Below, in pieces: positions 26,201 through 33,881 of a stretch of DNA of 64,000 nt. Origin of the DNA: Amycolatopsis sp. FBCC-B4732. Lineage in GTDB: Bacteria > Actinomycetota > Actinomycetes > Mycobacteriales > Pseudonocardiaceae. The stretch covers positions 6,986,501-7,050,500 of the forward strand of contig NZ_CP095376.1 of assembly GCF_023008405.1 (NCBI RefSeq). The letters are read 5' to 3'. The notes under the pieces are model-generated. The model was not told where the DNA came from. It did not search any database and saw only the letters and a program-made list of their open reading frames with translations. Position numbers and translations under genes: made by a program. Every line of letters starts with the position of its first letter. Positions within the stretch are counted from its first letter, which is position 1.

Positions 26201-26239
26201 GCCGCCGGACTTGCCTCGCTTGCCGAATTTCCGTCCCAC
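23204..26239 (-). CDS. 1011-residue Pro/Ala/Gln-rich protein of the type IV secretion-like locus
   Basis: A folded-looking N-terminal part (residues about 1-150) contains LSQGYPGVDAGYVVLPRSLA, LPWQHQMAALLAQFHAEHAR and WPIYRVVPSRYEKLADLDEE. Then come about 800 residues of low-complexity sequence with many APQPP, PQGPPPAQAPA and EVEQPA units, three PVFPG motifs near the C-terminus, and a basic end (IPYKYKR). There is no signal peptide or membrane segment. The repeat DNA is codon-periodic, so long open frames in other phases are by-products. It lies 97 bp downstream of the wall-hydrolase gene. A flexible scaffold, spacer or secreted substrate are all possible. Confidence 0.8.
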   Translation of the reverse strand: MGRKFGKRGKSGGGEPQDPASLFGAPQPPRQSARPASSTPLADQLSQGYPGVDAGYVVLPRSLAEGMSLPWQHQMAALLAQFHAEHARLAWPIYRVVPSRYEKLADLDEEQLAEAGYLVEMDADGEMVYRERSGRKVDDPLNTTVLVSSLDPIPKPVARPAPPPPGARPAPGAPAPMNIGPAPVWRTVAQPPGTPEQQVPWGRPEEEGPQSSSSPRHAAPPSPGVAPSAAGEMPVHPVPPDFQAGPPTMRAGVAQGQPQVPAAPRQSAPAGPQPPAVPQPPAEVEQPAVPEPPAAPRPSVEAEQPAAPRPPLAEPQSPVVLQPSAEAEQPAAPQPPAAPQPSAEAEQRMVPEPPSPAAKPFAEVEQPAVTEPQSPVAQPSAEAERSAPHPSLAVPQPPAAPPPSVEVEQPVVPQPFTEPEPVAGSSQALPERPATAQQQQAAEVEQSTSPEPPVAAEASGVSQPPSADVQQETSGAPSTASLVDDQVATPGAGVDSSEDSAPEQADELPSDGERPVAGAESQAGEPAAPPTVIGSHLPRPPWGSADPPFSGNPAPGPATPAHPQGSVAGSAQAQGPTSGQPQEPAASPVQAHGSISDHPPAPPQGLGAAHAQGLADPTPVSSEPPPESNPASTQATPLPGSTSADPQAPTSAQAPATPPGPPPAQAPAPAPASTQGPPPVQPPVSAPTPAAPQGPPAAQTSAPVVPQRPPSAQVPTPAQAAGAAEGPLPSSASTSGQAPAAPEGPPPSSASAPGQAPAVPQGAPSAQAPTSAPAGSPGLPPAQGPPSGQAPAPAQAQGAQQGPLSGQAPTPARAPVTPEGRSPAPAAPQGLSPAQPPVPVTSQGPPPAPATPQGPPPMQAPPPVQAPAAQQGPQPGQAPPPAQTPPTPQGPPPAQAPATNPPQPSRSKPVFPGPESTPQPFPARHAAPARPVFPGPGTMPPAPPAAARPVFPGKDAPLPQPTTRSESETPPRGTPRGWFDELPGQQENQQEEPQDFGPTGQPTEIPYKYKR

Positions 26240-26336
26240 GTGCTCATCCTCTGCCAGCTCGCGGCCACCTGCTCGTGGAAGCGCCGCGACGTCGGGTGAA
26301 TCGGCCGGTTCGTGTCAAGGCCCTCTGCGATCCATG

Positions 26337-27338
26337 CTAAACGCCGGGGCGGACCGCCTGCGGAACCACTTCCGCCTCGTCGAACTCGAACGGCCTCGTG
26401 TGCACGGGCACGCCGGTCTGCTGGGCCTCGACGACCTTGCCGTCGCCCAGGTACATCATCACGTGGTGGATGCTGTTCGGGTCCGACGGGTCGGTGGCCA
26501 GGAAGATCAGGTCGCCCGGCTGCGCCTCGCGGACCGGCAGCAACGCGCCGGCGTGGTACTGGTCGCGGGACACGCGCGGCAGGATGATCCCCGCCGACTC
26601 GTACGCGCGGAGCATCAAGCCCGAACAGTCGTACGAGTTCGGGCCCGTCGCGCCCCACACGTACGGCTTCCCCTGCTCGCCCAGCGCGAAACTGATCGCC
26701 TTCGCCGCGGCCTGACTCGGCGGCAGCAGCTGGCCGAGGCCCGTCCCGCAGGCGACGACGTCGACGACCTGGCCGACGTTCTCCACCAGCGTCGCCGCCA
26801 TCGGCTCCCACTTGTGGTAGCGGTCCGGGAAGCCCGAGCGCTCGACGGCCTGCGCCGCGTCGCCGGGGCGCTTGTTCTCCCAGTCCGGGACCGCGAGCAG
26901 GACGTCGTAGAACTTGTTGACCTCGTACGTCGGGTCGGTGACCTGCGCGACCGTCCCCCAGCCCATCGACGGGCGCATCTGGAAAATGCCGAGGGAGTCC
27001 CGGTCGCCGTAGGTGAGGTTGTGCAGCCCGGATTCGGTCATCCCGGCCTGGATCGCGACCTGCCACGCGCGCGGCGCCAGCGAGCGCTGCTTTCCGACCG
27101 AGATGATCACCGCGACGATGCCGCGCTGCTCGTCGTCGAGCTTGGACGCGTCGACCGTGCCGCGCTCGCCCTGGCCGGGCTGGGTCGGCCCGACCGAGGC
27201 GTCGCAGCTCATCAGCGACATGCCCCCCGCCTGGGCCTGCTGGTTGTCGATGACGACCTTCGCGGCGACCGCGGTCACGACCAGTGCGCCGATCGCGACG
27301 AACACGATCAGCCCCAGCCACAACCCCAGGCGCCGCAC
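26337..27338 (-). CDS. Secreted two-domain wall hydrolase: lysozyme-like plus NlpC/P60
   Basis: The 333-residue protein has an N-terminal membrane anchor (about residues 5-30). A lysozyme/transglycosylase-like region follows with the putative catalytic Glu in QAGMTESGLHNLTYGDRDSL and GIFQMRPSMGWGT. The C-terminal NlpC/P60 domain has its Cys in NSYDCSGLMLRAY and its His in SIHHVMMYLGDG. It would cut both glycan and peptide bonds, as VirB1/TcpG-type enzymes do when secretion machines cross the wall. The start is GTG 27338, 2 bp after the VirB8-like gene. Confidence 0.85.
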   Translation of the reverse strand: MRRLGLWLGLIVFVAIGALVVTAVAAKVVIDNQQAQAGGMSLMSCDASVGPTQPGQGERGTVDASKLDDEQRGIVAVIISVGKQRSLAPRAWQVAIQAGMTESGLHNLTYGDRDSLGIFQMRPSMGWGTVAQVTDPTYEVNKFYDVLLAVPDWENKRPGDAAQAVERSGFPDRYHKWEPMAATLVENVGQVVDVVACGTGLGQLLPPSQAAAKAISFALGEQGKPYVWGATGPNSYDCSGLMLRAYESAGIILPRVSRDQYHAGALLPVREAQPGDLIFLATDPSDPNSIHHVMMYLGDGKVVEAQQTGVPVHTRPFEFDEAEVVPQAVRPGV

Positions 27339-27340
27339 GC

Positions 27341-27940
27341 TCAGCTCGCCTGGTCGTAGTCGGCGACGCGCCAGCCGGCGTTGGTGCTGATGACCGTCAT
27401 GGCGAGCTTCGGCCCGTCGGTCGGGATGGTCAGCTGCACCGAGTTCGGGTAGGACGTGCCGACGACCGGCTCACCGGTGACCTTCGTCGCCGGGATGTTC
27501 GCCGGCTCCACCGTGCCCATCACCGGCAGGTACTCCTCGGTGGTGAACGGCTTCAGCTGCGCGAGCCACTGCTCGGACGTCATGCCCGCCGGGTGGTTCA
27601 CCCAGGCCGCGGCCCACTCCTTGGCGACGCGGATGGCGTCGGCGTTCGGCGGGGCCGGGGTCGGCGTGGCCAGCGGCGTGGACAGCCGCGTCGGCAGGTT
27701 CGACGTCGGCACCGGCGCGGCGACGCCCGGCGCGGTCTTGGTGACCGACGTCGTCGTCCCGGTGGCGGGCGAGGCCTTGGCCTGCGGCTTGCCGACGACC
27801 TTGGGCAGCACGATGCCGAGCGCGGTGATCAGGATCGCGAGGAACACGAGCGCGCCGATGAGGTGGCGCGGCGAGCGCAGCGGCCAGCCCCACAGGCGCC
27901 GGTAGACCGCGGCGCGGCCGCGGTTGGTGCGGATCGGCAT
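27341..27940 (-). CDS. Single-pass membrane protein, VirB8/TcpC-like (inferred)
   Basis: The 199-residue protein has a short basic cytoplasmic N-terminus, one membrane segment (HLIGALVFLAILITALGIVL) and a Pro/Thr-rich linker. An external domain of about 100 residues follows, containing ADAIRVAKEWAAAWVNHPAG and ending WRVADYDQAS. This topology, with an NTF2-like helix-plus-sheet domain, matches VirB8/TcpC-type core subunits of type IV secretion. I make the assignment from topology and gene order, not from a motif. Confidence 0.7.
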   Translation of the reverse strand: MPIRTNRGRAAVYRRLWGWPLRSPRHLIGALVFLAILITALGIVLPKVVGKPQAKASPATGTTTSVTKTAPGVAAPVPTSNLPTRLSTPLATPTPAPPNADAIRVAKEWAAAWVNHPAGMTSEQWLAQLKPFTTEEYLPVMGTVEPANIPATKVTGEPVVGTSYPNSVQLTIPTDGPKLAMTVISTNAGWRVADYDQAS

Positions 27941-27943
27941 CGG

Positions 27944-30025
27944 TCACCGCCCCATGACGTGGTCGGTGTCCCGTGGTTCCTCGCGGACCTCGATGCCCCG
28001 CGAAGGCCGGTACAGCACGAACACGGGCTTGCCGGCGACGACTTCCGGGTCGACGCGACGCGGCTGGGCGCGCACACCCGGCGCCCGGGGCGCGTCCTGC
28101 GCCGGGTAGTCGCTGAAGCCGGATTCCGGCGCGCGCAGGTCGGACGGCACGACGACGGGCTCGGGCTCGTCGTTCCACCGCCGGTCGGCCACCGGCGAGG
28201 TGTCGACGCGCCGGCTCTCCTCCCGCGTGGTCGGCCGGCCGTTGGACCCGACGACGACGTAGTCGCCCGGGTCGCCGTTGGCCGGGTTGTACTGGCCGAA
28301 CACCGGCGAGCCGGGCCGGCCGCCCGAGGGCAGCGCGCCCGCGGATCCGCCGCCGCCGACGGCTCCCGGCCAGGCCCCGGACCAGGCCGCGGCCGGGCGG
28401 GCGGCGCCCGAAGTGTTGTCGAGCCGCTGGGCGTTGGCGAAGATCGTGGCCTCCGGCCGGAACCGCCCACCCCCGGCGGTCGCCCCGAGCGGCCCGCGCT
28501 GCTCACCGTCGACGACGTCGTCGGTGTCCCGCACGTTCTGCCAGAACTCGTCCTGCGGCGTCGGTCCGGTCTGGCGGCGCTTGAAGCGGGAGAAGATCCC
28601 GCCCCCGGGCGACGGCACGGCGGCGCCGACCATGCTGACCGACATCTCGACCATCTGCCAAAGGCGGCGCACGGGCCGCCCGACCATGAACAGCAGCACG
28701 GTGATGAGCCCGGCGAGGACCATCTGCGTGAGCATGTTCAGCGAGTTGCCGGCGTCGAAGATGGCCTGCAGCAGAAGCGCGTGCACGCCGGCGAGGACGG
28801 AGAGCACGACGAGGTTGAACGCGACCCCGCCGGCGACCTTGAGCACGCGGCGCAGGATCTCCGGGTGCAGCAGGGCGACGAGCCCGATCAGCGGCGCGGT
28901 GAGCGCGAAGAGGCGGATCAGGACCTGGGCGAGCAGGACGCTCGCCTTGGCGAGGAGCTGGAAGAGGGAGTAGACGAGGGCTTGGCCGAGGGAGAGGAAG
29001 CCGGCACCGGTGCGGCCACCGGCTTCGCCGGTGAAGTAGCCGGTGGCGGGGCCGAGCTTGGTGGAGATGTCCTTGTAGGCGTTCTTCTTGCCGTCGATGA
29101 CGGCCTGGTTGCCGTCGTCACCGTTCACCAGCTGGTTGCGGGTGAACGCCTGGGCGTCGAGCAGCGGCTTGCCGTACTGCTCGGCCTGGGGTGCCGACGG
29201 CGTCCCGAACTCCCCGCGGAGCCAGTTGTTGTAGACGATCTGTGTGTGGAGCTGGGTCGGCAGGATGTCCCGGACGATCCGGTCGCCGCTCTCGTCGACG
29301 AACCCCGCCTGGATGTTCGTGGTGGTCTGGACGATCGCTTTGTCGATCGGGTCGAAGTAGCGCAGCATCGCCAGTGACGACGCCGCCAGCCACACCCCGG
29401 CGAGCGCGTAGAGCGCCCGTTTGCTGACCGCGGCCAGGTCACCCCGCCAGATGTTGCGGAACATCATGATCGACAGGATCAGCGCGACCAGGCCGAACAG
29501 CTGGGCGTAGATGTTGTTGTAGACCTTCTCGGCGCCCGACTTCACGGCGTTGTAGATCGGGTTCAGCAAGCCGCCTTCGAGCACCGTGTAGTGCAGCGAG
29601 TTGGTGGCGCCCACGATGTTCTTGCCCAGGTTGAACAGCTGGTTGCCACCCCAGGTGTCCAAAGTGGACCCGGCCGGGGTGAGGTTCAGCGCCGAGCAGT
29701 TGGTCTCGAAGGTGTTCCAGACCATGCCGGCGTAGCCGTAGTCGATGTAGGCGCTGTTCGGTTCGCCGTGGCCCTCCGGCGGGTCGAGCGCGCCGACCAT
29801 GCCCGCGCCGGGGCGTTCCGGGTTCGGTGCCTCGCCGCAGGCCGCGGCGCTGGCGGCCGGGGCCGTGGCGATGGCTTGCAGGCCCAGGACCAGCATGACG
29901 GCGAACATGGTGGCCTTGCGGCTCGGCACGCGCCGGGCCGGCGGGCCGTCCTTGATCCGGCGCTTCAGCGCCCGCCATCCGGCGGCCAGCGTCAGCAGCA
30001 CCGCCAACGTCAGCAGCGTGTTCAT
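27944..30025 (-). CDS. Polytopic membrane protein, VirB6/TrbL-like
   Basis: The 693-residue protein has an N-terminal hydrophobic segment and a second signal-like segment (VMLVLGLQAIATAPAASAAA). A loop with paired Cys residues follows, then about six further membrane segments between residues 170 and 470, including LFGLVALILSIMMFRNIW and LIGLVALLHPEILRRVLKVA. The last 200 residues are hydrophilic and Gly/Pro-rich. The arrangement is that of TrbL/VirB6 channel proteins of Gram-positive type IV secretion systems. Its ATG overlaps the stop of the 34-codon ORF (ATGA). Confidence 0.8.
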   Translation of the reverse strand: MNTLLTLAVLLTLAAGWRALKRRIKDGPPARRVPSRKATMFAVMLVLGLQAIATAPAASAAACGEAPNPERPGAGMVGALDPPEGHGEPNSAYIDYGYAGMVWNTFETNCSALNLTPAGSTLDTWGGNQLFNLGKNIVGATNSLHYTVLEGGLLNPIYNAVKSGAEKVYNNIYAQLFGLVALILSIMMFRNIWRGDLAAVSKRALYALAGVWLAASSLAMLRYFDPIDKAIVQTTTNIQAGFVDESGDRIVRDILPTQLHTQIVYNNWLRGEFGTPSAPQAEQYGKPLLDAQAFTRNQLVNGDDGNQAVIDGKKNAYKDISTKLGPATGYFTGEAGGRTGAGFLSLGQALVYSLFQLLAKASVLLAQVLIRLFALTAPLIGLVALLHPEILRRVLKVAGGVAFNLVVLSVLAGVHALLLQAIFDAGNSLNMLTQMVLAGLITVLLFMVGRPVRRLWQMVEMSVSMVGAAVPSPGGGIFSRFKRRQTGPTPQDEFWQNVRDTDDVVDGEQRGPLGATAGGGRFRPEATIFANAQRLDNTSGAARPAAAWSGAWPGAVGGGGSAGALPSGGRPGSPVFGQYNPANGDPGDYVVVGSNGRPTTREESRRVDTSPVADRRWNDEPEPVVVPSDLRAPESGFSDYPAQDAPRAPGVRAQPRRVDPEVVAGKPVFVLYRPSRGIEVREEPRDTDHVMGR

Positions 30026-30126
30026 GCCGCACGCTCCGCGGTCGCCCGCGTGGCCGCGCCCGCCGGCCGCCGGCCGGGGCCCACGCCCCGATCCGGGTGC
30101 ACGCCTCGTTCCCGGGCCGCGTTCAT
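30022..30126 (-). CDS. 34-residue ORF coupled by ATGA overlaps to both neighbours
   Basis: The frame starts at ATG 30126, overlapping the TGA of the VirB4-like gene, and stops with a TGA overlapping the ATG of the VirB6-like gene. The product is basic (MNAARERGVHPDRGVGPGRR, then PAGAATRATAERAA) with no recognisable domain. Overlap at both ends suggests it is translated, either as a small protein or only to carry ribosomes from one gene to the next. Confidence 0.5.
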   Translation of the reverse strand: MNAARERGVHPDRGVGPGRRPAGAATRATAERAA

Positions 30127-33080
30127 GCGGCGTCCCGGCCGGTGCCGCCCTTTCCGCCCGTGCGGGCGTGTTGCTGCTGCCCGTTGGGCGGCTGGACCCC
30201 GCCCTCCACCTCGCCGGTCTCCGCGGCCAGTGGATCGGGCGCGCCCAGGAGGTTCTCGTCGGCCAGGCCGACCTCCAGTTCCGCCGCCAGCTCGAAGTCC
30301 TGCTCCAGCTCGATGTCGTCCTCCGGCGGGACCGCCACGTACGGCTTCTTCTCGTCCGCCGGCAGCGCCAGCTCGTTGCCCGGTCGCCGCGAGGGCGCCG
30401 CGTCCTTCGAACCCGGGGTCGTGTCCATGACCGCCCGCAGGTGGTCTAGGTGCGGGCCGGAGAAGTCGACGCGGATGCGCTCCACTCCGCCTGCGCCGTC
30501 GCCGAAGATGAACTGGCGGGGCTCCACGTCCCGCTCCAGGCCGCGCTGCTGCGCGCCGGGACGACGGCCCAGGGCCGCGACGACCTGCTCGTAGCCCACT
30601 CCGACCGGCACCTTCAGCAGCCGCAGGGCGTCGGCCTGGGCGTCGTCGTCGTCCAGCCGCCCGACGAACACCGAGTCCAGCAGGGTCACGAAACCCTGGA
30701 TCTTCAGGAAGTCCGCCGGGATCTGGGACGACAGCAGCACGCGGACATTCCACTTGCGCGAGTCACGCGCGAAGCGGTTCATCAGCACCCGCCCGGTCGG
30801 GACCTCGGACAGGAAGAACGCCTCGTCGATCCAGACGCCCTTGCGCATCTCCTTGGGCTTCTCGTACACCGACCGCTGGGTCAGCCACGCCGCCAGGTTC
30901 AGCATCTCGACGCCGAGGGACTCCGCGTCCGTCCAGTATTCGCGGGGGACGCCGTCCTTCGGCAGGGTCAGGCCCGCCATCGTCAGGACCGTCAGGCGGT
31001 CGTCACGGGTTTCCGAGTACGGGTCCGCGTCGGTCTCCGGGATGAGCAGCGCCATCCGCTCGCGCATCTCGTCCAGGAAGTCCGCGACGACGCCCGCGTG
31101 CTCGTGGTGCTCGCTCGAATCCCGCCTGAGCGCGTCGATCACCTGGCCGGGATCCGCGTCGAAGCGGCCGCCGACCGTGCGGACCGCGCGCAGCAGCACG
31201 ATCCGCGTCTGCGCCATCCGCGACACCTCGTACGGCAGCACACCGGACAGGACGTCCAGCACCAGACGGCGCCGCGTCGCGCCCGCGAGGGCTTTCTCGC
31301 GGCGCCAGGAGCGCTCGGGGTCGTCCTCGTCCATGAAGTGCTCGATCAGCGGCTCGGCGACCACCCGGTACGGGTTCAGGATCCCCGGCTGGGCGTTGAG
31401 CAGGTTGATCGGGCGCGCGTACGGCCGCAGTTCCGGTAGGTCGCACAGCCGCGACAGCGGGCCGGACGGGTCGAGGATCGTCCAGCTCGCGCCGGCCCGC
31501 AGCGTCTTGTAGACGATGCCGCCGCCGAGGAACGACTTGCCGCCACCCAGGCCCGCGACCATCGCCGTCAGGCCGGAACCGTCGCGGATCTCCTGAGCCA
31601 TCCACGGGTCCCAGGCCACCGGGCGGCGCGTCGCCGTGCACGTCTCGCCGAGCAGGATGCCGCGGCGGTCGCCGACCTCCGCCGTCGCCGTCGGGACCGC
31701 CGAAGCGCTCCAGACGACCGAGCCGCGGCGCATGTACGCCGCCGAGGCCAGCGGCTCGCCCGGGATGAACTCCCTGGCCAGCGCGTACTGGGCTTCGGGG
31801 TGTTCGATGGCGATCTTCGGCTTGTACAGGTCGAGCAGCTGCTGGGCCAGGCGCAGCGCGTCGCGCTCGGTCGGGCCGGACACCGCCAGCCGCCACCAGG
31901 AGCGCACGCGGGTGGCGAGCGCGGTGAAGCCCGACGTCATCTCGTCGTCGATCTCCAGCACGCGCCCGGCCTGCCGGGACAGCGACTGCGGCGGCTCGAG
32001 CTCGTGCTCGTCGGTGTAGTGCTTGACCTGCGAGCGCACCTTGTTCATCTGGCGCTGCAGCTCGCCGGCCACCTCTTCGGGGCGCCGGACGTAGATCCGC
32101 GCGGACACCTCGACGGCGGCGGGCAGGCGGTCGGCGTGCTGGATCCACGGGTCGTCGACCTCGGGGATCTGCAGGCCGTGCATCTGCCCGACGGTGAGGA
32201 CCGCCAGGTGCCGCGAGACGCCGGCGTTGGAACCGGTGCGGCCGCGGACGGTCACCGTCGGCGCGTACGGCTCGGCGTAGAAGTCGGCGGCGTCGGTGAA
32301 GCTGGCCAGGTCTTCGGGCTCCCAGGCCGCGCCCGGCACGGCGGGCATGTTCCGCGGCGCGGGCAGGCCCAGGGAGCACGAGCGGTGCATCAGCCAGGAC
32401 ATCTCCTCGGCGTGCACCGGGCGGCCTTCCAGCCCGGCGCTGCCGATGACCTGGTCGAGGTGCTCGACCTCGGAGTCCAGCGCGGTCAGCTCGGCGTCGA
32501 CGGCCTCGGGCAGGATCTTGCGCAACACCGGCGCGGCGCGCTCGACCGCGCGGTCGACCATCCGCCGGGTCTGCACCTGGACCCCGATGTAGACCTCTTT
32601 TTCGGCCATCGAGCGGCCCATGAGCTGCTGCTGCTCGCCGATCAGGTAGTCGTCGAACGACATCGCGCCCGGGACGTCGGAGGGGCGGCCGTGCGCGTTG
32701 TAGACGTGCGCCTCGGCCCACATCCGGATCGGGTACGGCCGGTTCGTCACGCGCAGGTGCAGCCAGCGGCCCTGCAGCTCGGCGTACTGGCCGGCGATGG
32801 CCGCGATCAGGTCGCGCCGCTGCGAGTCCGAGCGGAACGACCAGCGCTGCGGCGCGAGCCGGTACCAGGCGTAGACCTCGAACCCGGTGCGGACCAGGTG
32901 CCCGTCGATGCTTCGCACCGCGATCGACGGGGTATACGCGGGGATCGCCTGCTCCCCGGTGAGGCGCCGGGCCTTGCCACCCGAGCCGTTCCGCGACGCG
33001 CGGACCTGCTCGGGCGGTTGCCACGCGCCCGAGTGTGCGTCCCGACCCCGTTTTCCTCGGCTATCGCCGCGACCGAACAA
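30123..33080 (-). CDS. VirB4-like ATPase of a type IV secretion-like system
   Basis: The 985-residue protein has an N-terminal region resembling the membrane-proximal part of VirB4/TraC ATPases, Walker A in VAGLGGGKSFLGGG near residue 513, and Walker B in KGVWIDEAFFLSEV near residue 750. SSQIPADFLKIQGFV corresponds to the region after Walker B in this family. It energises pilus or channel assembly at the inner face of the membrane. TTG 33080 is the start; GGGAGGT lies 6 nt upstream, and the VirB3-like stop is 3 bp away. The C-terminal 100 residues are acidic and low-complexity. Confidence 0.88.
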   Translation of the reverse strand: MFGRGDSRGKRGRDAHSGAWQPPEQVRASRNGSGGKARRLTGEQAIPAYTPSIAVRSIDGHLVRTGFEVYAWYRLAPQRWSFRSDSQRRDLIAAIAGQYAELQGRWLHLRVTNRPYPIRMWAEAHVYNAHGRPSDVPGAMSFDDYLIGEQQQLMGRSMAEKEVYIGVQVQTRRMVDRAVERAAPVLRKILPEAVDAELTALDSEVEHLDQVIGSAGLEGRPVHAEEMSWLMHRSCSLGLPAPRNMPAVPGAAWEPEDLASFTDAADFYAEPYAPTVTVRGRTGSNAGVSRHLAVLTVGQMHGLQIPEVDDPWIQHADRLPAAVEVSARIYVRRPEEVAGELQRQMNKVRSQVKHYTDEHELEPPQSLSRQAGRVLEIDDEMTSGFTALATRVRSWWRLAVSGPTERDALRLAQQLLDLYKPKIAIEHPEAQYALAREFIPGEPLASAAYMRRGSVVWSASAVPTATAEVGDRRGILLGETCTATRRPVAWDPWMAQEIRDGSGLTAMVAGLGGGKSFLGGGIVYKTLRAGASWTILDPSGPLSRLCDLPELRPYARPINLLNAQPGILNPYRVVAEPLIEHFMDEDDPERSWRREKALAGATRRRLVLDVLSGVLPYEVSRMAQTRIVLLRAVRTVGGRFDADPGQVIDALRRDSSEHHEHAGVVADFLDEMRERMALLIPETDADPYSETRDDRLTVLTMAGLTLPKDGVPREYWTDAESLGVEMLNLAAWLTQRSVYEKPKEMRKGVWIDEAFFLSEVPTGRVLMNRFARDSRKWNVRVLLSSQIPADFLKIQGFVTLLDSVFVGRLDDDDAQADALRLLKVPVGVGYEQVVAALGRRPGAQQRGLERDVEPRQFIFGDGAGGVERIRVDFSGPHLDHLRAVMDTTPGSKDAAPSRRPGNELALPADEKKPYVAVPPEDDIELEQDFELAAELEVGLADENLLGAPDPLAAETGEVEGGVQPPNGQQQHARTGGKGGTGRDAA

Positions 33081-33083
33081 CGA

Positions 33084-33611
33084 CTACCTCCCGGCCCGGG
33101 CCGCGTTGCCGCGGCCCCGGCGCGCTCGTGGTGCTCCCTGGTGAACCGGCGCGGCGGCGCGGCGCGCCCCCGTCGAGGGTGGCGTGGGCGGCGCGGCACC
33201 CGGCTGGCCGCCGTGGTGCTGGTACTGCCGCCTCCGGCGGTGCTTCGGCAACGGGCGTTCGGCCCGCACCCGGACCCGGCTGGCGCTCACCGCACCGCCC
33301 GTGCCCGTGGTCAGTTCTCTCGGGGTGTTGAGCTCGCGGCCCGCCATCGCGACCACGGTGCCCAGCGGGCGCTCGTGGCTGATCTTGGCGGTCAGCAGCC
33401 GGGTGACGACGATGGTGGCGACGAACGCCCACGCCGTCGAAAAGAACCCGAAGCTCCAGCCCGCCCAGCGTTCGACGCCGAGCACGACGAAGAACGTCGG
33501 GATGCCGATGAGCCAGGCGACGTACCGGGCTCTCCAGGGAAAAGTCGCCTTCGGGGGGCCGAGCCACACGGCGTCGACCCGGTAGACCTCGTCATCCGTC
33601 CTGATGCGCAC
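33084..33611 (-). CDS. Two-pass membrane protein, VirB3-like
   Basis: The 175-residue protein has two close membrane segments (about residues 30-70: YVAWLIGIPTFFVVLGV and FSTAWAFVATIVVTRLL) near the N-terminus, followed by a soluble tail that is basic and rich in Pro and Arg. A small hairpin membrane protein just before the VirB4-like ATPase is the usual position of VirB3/TrbD/PrgI-type subunits. The start is GTG 33611. The 3' end is 3 bp from the VirB4-like start. Confidence 0.72.
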   Translation of the reverse strand: MRIRTDDEVYRVDAVWLGPPKATFPWRARYVAWLIGIPTFFVVLGVERWAGWSFGFFSTAWAFVATIVVTRLLTAKISHERPLGTVVAMAGRELNTPRELTTGTGGAVSASRVRVRAERPLPKHRRRRQYQHHGGQPGAAPPTPPSTGARRAAAPVHQGAPRARRGRGNAARAGR

Positions 33612-33623
33612 GCGGGCCCCGCC

Positions 33624-33881
33624 TCAGCCGGTGAACAGGCCGGCGATCCACTGACCGACGTTGACGCCGGCGCCGCTGACCGCGAGTCCGATGATGGCGA
33701 GCGCGATGACCACACCGGCGAGGCGGCGCATGACACCGGCGTTGTCGCCCTTGCCGCCACCGAGCCAGAGCAGGAGGAGCGCTACGGCCAGCAGCACCAG
33801 GGGAATGATGTTGTCGATCAGCCAGGTGCGCACGTTTCCCGTGCCCAGCTCGCCGGCGGCCAGGGTGGTCAAGGTCGTCAT
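33624..33881 (-). CDS. Small two-pass membrane protein, VirB2/TrbC pilin-like
   Basis: The 85-residue protein has two hydrophobic helices (IIPLVLLAVALLLLWL and LAGVVIALAIIGLAVSGAG) separated by a short charged loop (GGGKGDNAGVMRRL), and ends WIAGLFTG. Size, topology and first position in the operon fit the pilin-like VirB2/TrbC component. ATG 33881 follows GGGAG on the minus strand. It begins the leftward operon that runs to about 22984. Confidence 0.75.
   Translation of the reverse strand: MTTLTTLAAGELGTGNVRTWLIDNIIPLVLLAVALLLLWLGGGKGDNAGVMRRLAGVVIALAIIGLAVSGAGVNVGQWIAGLFTG

Noticed and set aside
23165..26340. Several long frames on both strands in the Pro-rich gene
   Set aside because: They arise from the codon-periodic repeat DNA. 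Only the 1011-residue frame joins a folded N-terminal part, a plausible start and the operon spacing.
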